Shown here piece after piece: positions 62,910 through 64,000 of a stretch of DNA of 64,000 nt. The DNA comes from Alisma plantago-aquatica (taxonomy: Eukaryota > Streptophyta > Magnoliopsida > Alismatales > Alismataceae): assembly GCA_963693085.1 (NCBI GenBank), contig OY856413.1:108298501-108362500 (forward strand), in the 5' to 3' direction. Every line of letters begins with the position of its first letter. The first letter of the stretch is position 1. A model generated the notes under the pieces. The model was not told the DNA's origin and did no database searches. It worked only from the letters and a program-made list of their open reading frames with translations. Position numbers and translations under genes: made by a program.

Positions 62910-64000
62910 ATATAAAAATGTACATGATAATAATATAATAAATGCATTAATAAAAATGATACTTATAATTTTAAACTTTATTATATTATATAATGATATA
63001 TAGTTAAAAATATGAATAATCTATCATATTTTGTTTTGTTTAATATATTGCAACAACAATAAATTTGTAATGTGGTTGTTGAAAAAATTACCATATTATT
63101 AATAGACAATAAAAAATATATGCTTTAAATTAATTTTGAAATTTTAGTTTGTATATAATAATAAATATATTTTTTTTGATATCAAGGTTTGATTCCTTAA
63201 TAGAAATAATACTTCCCCATAAACATATTATATGTGACTATAATACACACATGTGTGTGTATGTGTGAGTGTGTAAAATACCAGATCTTGGACCCTACAC
63301 TAGAACTTTGACATGTTGGATTTGACCAAACAAGGTTGAGGGTTAGACCTAAAAATATTTTATAATATCCTAATAAGCTAATGCATGAGTGTATCACCTT
63401 AATGTAATTCAATATGTCACATAATTCATTTAGAGGTAATGTAAACATACATAACTTAATTGGATGATAAATTAAGAAAATGGGTCATGAATGGGCCATA
63501 TGGCATATCTCATAAAAGAAGCCTCAAAGTGGAATCAAATTTCAAATTCATAATCTACATATCAAAATAAGCTTACATGTCAATTTTCATCTAATTTGGA
63601 CAACCTTGAAATAATAAGGTATGTTTGGGAGAGAGAAAATTGATAAATGGCATTAATGTTCAATAATGTGTTTTTTAACTCCAAAAGATGGAAATAATGC
63701 TAGATTCATATTCAACACACTTAAGTTAACTTGGGGATAAGTTTCACCTAATTTGGATAATCCTAATGTCATTAATGCAAGAGGAAAGAGAAAATAAGGT
63801 TTGATTATTTAATGCATCAAAAGTCTTCAAAAGGGTATAATTGCATATTCAGAATCTACAGGTCTTATTTGGCCTCTGTACAAAAATTTCACCTTAATTG
63901 GATAATGTTTGGACCCTCAATTGAAGAGAAATAAAATAGGAAATATATGTAACCTCACTTTAGTCAAAATCCAATTTGAAATTAAATGTTTGTCACGTTG
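62910..64000. other. AT-rich sequence with weak diverged repeats
   Basis: No gene recognised. From about 63525 three diverged units of roughly 150 bp share a phrase like ttcacctaatttggataat (near 63585, 63745, 63885). A TG-rich microsatellite-like patch lies at about 63243-63275. Confidence 0.4.

Overview
The window reads as intergenic plant nuclear DNA, almost certainly from a flowering plant with a repeat-rich genome. It is AT-rich, has long (TA)n microsatellites, and is filled with degenerate and nested transposable elements: LINE-1 type non-LTR elements, a CACTA DNA transposon, an Athila-lineage Ty3/gypsy element, solo or partial LTRs, MITEs and a tandem array. I found no convincing host protein gene and no tRNA or rRNA gene. 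Nearly every open frame is a transposon fragment, a shadow of one, or a translation of a microsatellite. I cannot name the species.

Layout, left to right. About 0.4-4.6 kb is a decayed LINE (+). About 5.3-7.7 kb is a decayed reverse-transcriptase gene of a plant family that I recognise only by its conserved blocks (+). It is interrupted by a CACTA element of about 12.3 kb (7.7-20.0 kb), and its next nine codons reappear at 20.035 kb. The CACTA element holds remnants of a TNP2-type transposase, a Transposase_24-type protein and a Ulp1-like protease. It has itself received a retroposed sequence with a 17-bp target duplication, several MITEs embedded in TA microsatellites, and carries a cluster of AAACCCTA (telobox) motifs just upstream of the transposase start. 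22.4-25.6 kb is a probable solo LTR with its own TATA box.

The centre is a nested stack. A second LINE (+), starting near 27.3 kb, is split twice. At 31,112/43,170 a 12,057-bp Athila-like retrotransposon (- strand) sits between 5-bp gtgta duplications. At about 44,014-48,659 a roughly 4.6-kb tandem array of about nine 528-bp units interrupts the same LINE. The LINE resumes at about 48.66 kb with its zinc-binding and RNase H domains. The Athila-like element is young: 13 substitutions by eye over 1,303 bp of the array-free LTR portion. It has a tRNA-Asp primer site and one gag-pol frame broken by only two TGA codons. Its U3 carries 21-22 tandem copies of a 26-bp unit with a dyad core.

The right third holds a probable copia-type LTR (-), a LINE ORF1 (-) with one stop and one frameshift, diverged repeats interrupted by a hAT-like non-autonomous element, a second copy of the reverse-transcriptase family (58.2-60.9 kb, -) in which the catalytic Asp-Asp pair reads Asn-Asn, an LTR end fragment, another copy of the TA-flanked MITE family, and AT-rich sequence without recognisable genes.

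The elements do not form a pathway; their relation is one of successive insertion. The least explained items are the LTR dyad array, the 528-bp array inside a LINE, the TA-microsatellite MITE families, the telobox cluster at the CACTA transposase, and the poorly characterised reverse-transcriptase family. All similarity calls come from reading the translations against remembered family patterns, not from database searches.
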